This document shows positions 60,561-64,000 of a stretch of 64,000 bases of DNA, in pieces. The stretch covers positions 29,810,905 to 29,874,904 of the forward strand of contig JASFXZ010000005.1 in assembly GCA_032209605.1 (NCBI GenBank), given 5' to 3'. The position numbers were made by a program, and so were the translations under genes. How positions within the stretch are numbered: the stretch's first letter is position 1; every line of letters starts with the position of its first letter. The DNA is from Mactromeris polynyma. Lineage: Eukaryota > Mollusca > Bivalvia > Venerida > Mactridae. The notes beneath the pieces were generated by a model. It was given only the letters and a program-made list of their open reading frames with translations, made no database searches and was not told the DNA's origin.

Positions 60561-63171
60561 CATTTTGCTCATGGCATGTACCATAGTTGCATCCACCATA
60601 ATTGCAACAGGAGTGGCATAAAGCATCAGAACGCTTGCCTATAGTATGGTAAGTACCACACGCTTGTTGCCATGAGACACCAGGGGAAGGCATGGTGATA
60701 TTCTTCTCGCACAATTTCCAATCGGCATATGCCTGTTGCATAAGTACTACGCAGACCTAGAATAGAACGAGAAACTTAGATATACATGTAATAGAAAGGT
60801 GAAAAGCATTCTATAAATAATGGTTGAGGCTAAAGACAGTATGCTGAGACACGATATATGTTTAGAATTATAAATGCAATATGGATTCTTTTTTGAAGTT
60901 CCGTAGAAGGCATACAGTAAGCAAATAACGAAGAGTGACGGTCGAGGTTACGTAAATGGTATGAATGTCAATGTTTCGTATATGACATGACGGTCGTTGT
61001 TGTGTAAATTTCACGAATGTCGAGGAAACATAAAGTTCAAGATTATGTAAAGGACATGACGGCCAAGGTTAAGTACCTGTTTACTGTAACATCCATAGAA
61101 GAATGTGTTGGATCCCTGTAAAGCTTGTTGATTTGTGTAACACATCTGAAACCAAAAATACATTTTTGAAACAATGTTTTTGGCGATAAGTTTGACTTCT
61201 ACCTCGTCTATGTATAGTAATTTCTTTGGCGACTAACACCATTTTCTTTCACAAGTGTATATATGAAGCAGTAAACGAATGATGCAATTGGGTTTGTTAG
61301 CTTTGATTGTAAGATTCATTGGTATATTTTGAACATGTACAATGAGATAATGCAGACATGTTTAAGAGATATTGTCCTGAGACAGTTAGTGTACTTACGC
61401 ATTGAACCACTGCTGTTTGTAATTTTGCTAAAAATATTTTTAATCAGAGATTTTCTGTACAATCATGTGTGAATATTTGGGTATCAAAATATTGAGGTAA
61501 GATGAAAATAGTATCGATTAAATTGTTACCTCGTTATTTTGGCATGCCTCGAGTGTAACACAGCTCGCTGGTGTCTTCACCTCCGACTGCTCGGAATTTC
61601 TGTGGTCGCATGAATAACACTGGGATGAGTTTAATGTATCTATAAAAGAATATATTGTAAATGATAATTACATTGAATTGTTCCGTTGTTTTGGTTTGGC
61701 TTGTATTTCCACAGTGCGGTATCAAACAATTATATAAAATGTTCACTTTGTATCCATATTTCGGCTGAAAGCCTTTTCAAGAGTAATTCTTAACCGAAAC
61801 AACACGGTAACTACATGGTTAATAACTTTAATTCAGGAACAATAAAATTAATTATAAAAAATTTAATAGTACAAGTCATTTGATCTATACCAAGCAAGGC
61901 AAATCCACATTCCAGCAATCTGCAGCCTCATGTATTCAATCCTCACAGCGCTTTGATTTCTAATTCTTGAAAAAGGCTTTTTTGCCGAAATATTGATATT
62001 TTTTTAACGTTTTATTGAATCATATTTACATACAATTCCCTGTGGACTCAGTTTAATTTTTTATCATTGTGGTATCTGACAGATTTTCCATCGCGTGTCT
62101 TAATATGTTATTGAAGATGTGTTTCATTTTTGTTTGAATGTCCGTTTTACCATGAAATGCGGAAACAATATATAAAACAGTATTACAGAAAAAAATACAA
62201 TTTACAAAAAATTGTTGAACTCTAAAGCTCAGAAAATAATAATAATTTGTGTTAAAAATCTGTCATTATTTTTTCATAAAGCTTCTAACATGAGAAATGA
62301 GTAATAAATATATTATAAATAAGTAATATATTTGTATTGTGTTTTCTCATCACTATTCGAGTATGTTCCATTCCGGTAAAAATGAAAATGTAATGTGTAC
62401 TTGGTTTTGATTTATATATTATGTTAATTATCCATACCATTGTACACGTCAAAATGATATTATTTTCATTGACCAATTTATAATATTTCGTAATTTTATA
62501 TATATCTTGCGCTGAACCCTGAACCCTCGATATGTGCATTGTTTGTTTATGTGAAATCACTGGGTCGTATGCCTGACTTCGGAATAAACTGTTCGTCTAC
62601 TCTTACTATGTCTTATTCATAGGGACTCGTGTTCGATCATCCAAATCATACATTAGTATCATATCTACGTAGTGTAAGGTTCATGTAGAGTGGGTCCATG
62701 CAGACAGTGGTCAATGTACTGGACACTGCTGGGGGAGATAAGCACTGTGAGAAGCTTGCTTAACTTTCGTTTGGGGAGAATATTCAACTGTAGCATGACC
62801 GAGACAGTAGGAAGCAGGAGTGTTTATTTCTTACCGTCTTTAATTCCGCATAGACGCTTATTGCAGTCCTTTTCAAAATTACAGCATCTGAAATATATAT
62901 AGCCGGTGCATCATTTACAATAAAACGCAAAAATACTAAAAAAATAGTTCACAATCGATGTAAATTACAAATTAAGGCTACACAAATTAGTACTGGACTT
63001 CAATCGACAGCAAACTTCGGTCCTACTTTGAGTGGTGATGGACATCGATTGAGGGTGTCCTCTGTGTGAGATTCGAATGTTAACAGTGTTACAGTGTACG
63101 CGTCAGACCGCCTACCTTGAACAAGCAATGAGATCTGCCCTCTTCTTCTTGCCGCTAGCTTGTGAACACAC
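60561..63171 (-). CDS. Ly6/three-finger-like multidomain protein, partial
   Basis: Exons (minus): 63171-63116, 62887-62835, 61639-61530, 61145-61077, 60756-60561. Donor and acceptor phases agree at each join. The first two exons end one module (LIACSRCC then DCNKRLC). The next three make a complete module: QCYSCD, CVTLEACQNNEMCYTNQQ, FYGCYSKQVC, WQQAC, LCHSCCNYGGCNYGTC. The closing CC-x3/4-(D/G)CN is the hallmark of Ly6/uPAR three-finger folds, which are secreted or GPI-anchored binding domains. No signal peptide exon is visible, so the gene continues to the right, perhaps past the window. Its 3' side may end in the exon at 58763-58994. Function unknown. Confidence 0.65.
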
Positions 63172-64000
63172 CTGACAAATACAATGTATAGTCCGTTTTA
63201 TTTTCTTGAGACCGGATTTAAACAAACCGATAGGAGGCCAGCCAATGAAAACATGTTCTGCACAAGATTGACCAATAGGCAGCGTGTGTACACAATAACG
63301 ATATTCTCAACTAATTTTTAATCGACAGAACATATTTAATGCACCAGCTATTTCAGACATATGAGACAACTTCGTTATGCGCACATTCACCTACCGATTC
63401 ATATTCGTTAACAATAATAATTTCTTTTTTTATAGATAGTAGCATGTTAAAATGTATACAAAATAGTCATACCAGCTTAAATAAAACATGGCCATCTAAC
63501 AGAAGACAACATAAATTAAAACGCAATAATTCTATAACACACATTCATTCAGTCATGACAATCACTCATCAGATTTTCATATTGTAAACAGTTCATATAT
63601 ATTAAAAATATAGAAACATTCAAATGCCATTAATAATTCTTTGTTTACAAACATTAGAGTGAAGATTGTTTTGACAAAAGATATGATTTTAATGTTCTTT
63701 TGAATTCATTGACAAACGAGATCGATCTTATATTGTTAGGAGTTTTATTCCAATTAATGCCAGACACCAGGCAGAGAGGCAAATGGTTACCATTCTACTA
63801 CTGGCTGGCGACTCATCAACCGGCCACATCAAAACGGGCCTCTGATGAGACACGAATCTTCAATCTCTCACTCCCAATATGCCGGATATTTTAACTACTC
63901 GGTTAGGACAATTAACCGACATGTATAAGTGAAAACAATGTTAAAAACATGTGTTAAGCCCAATACATAAATGAATACATAACCATGTGACATTAACCGT
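63172..64000. other. Right edge, nothing recognised
   Basis: No further exon of the Ly6-like gene could be supported. Confidence 0.35.

Noticed and set aside
61399..61427. 29-nt exon between two Ly6-like exons
   Set aside because: It has good splice signals, but including it shifts the frame to a stop. Skipping it yields the expected CQNNEMCYTN spacing.

Overview
The window is AT-rich metazoan DNA with GT-AG introns, long introns and many small repeats. The gene families and the density of tRNA-like SINEs and MITEs suggest a lophotrochozoan, most likely a mollusc; that placement is inference.

Layout. 1-6033: two neighbouring minisatellite arrays, both with a 42-bp (2 x 21) unit. They align in register and orientation, so they are diverged parts of one satellite. 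6748-23577 (+): a complete 10-exon quiescin sulfhydryl oxidase (QSOX) gene whose introns hold MITEs, SINEs and a 39-bp tandem array. 23578-32762: no gene recognised, many small repeats. 32763-39208: an apparently complete DNA transposon of 6,446 bp with near-identical 28-bp terminal inverted repeats, a 4-bp ACAT target duplication, subterminal repeated motifs, and a spliced minus-strand gene for a 932-residue DDE-type transposase-like protein. It sits inside an older dispersed repeat, which gives a predicted empty site.

40410-41058 (+): the last two coding exons of an unrecognised gene. 40573-46900 and 48405-55115: a tandem segmental duplication. Copy A carries an intact 3-exon gene for a vitelline membrane outer layer 1 (VMO1)-like secreted protein (minus strand). 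Copy B carries the same gene with a stop in the signal peptide and a lost poly(A) signal. 56540-57440: 3' end of a LINE. 58763-63171 (-): exons of a multidomain Ly6/three-finger-like cysteine-rich protein, incomplete at its 5' end.

The genes do not form a pathway. QSOX, VMO1-like and Ly6-like products are all secretory, but I see no evidence that they act together. The strongest candidate for something undescribed is the transposon at 32.8-39.2 kb: its spliced transposase gene has a triplicated exon and an out-of-frame upstream reading frame. Exon joins were made by eye from splice signals and phase; no alignment or database search was run.
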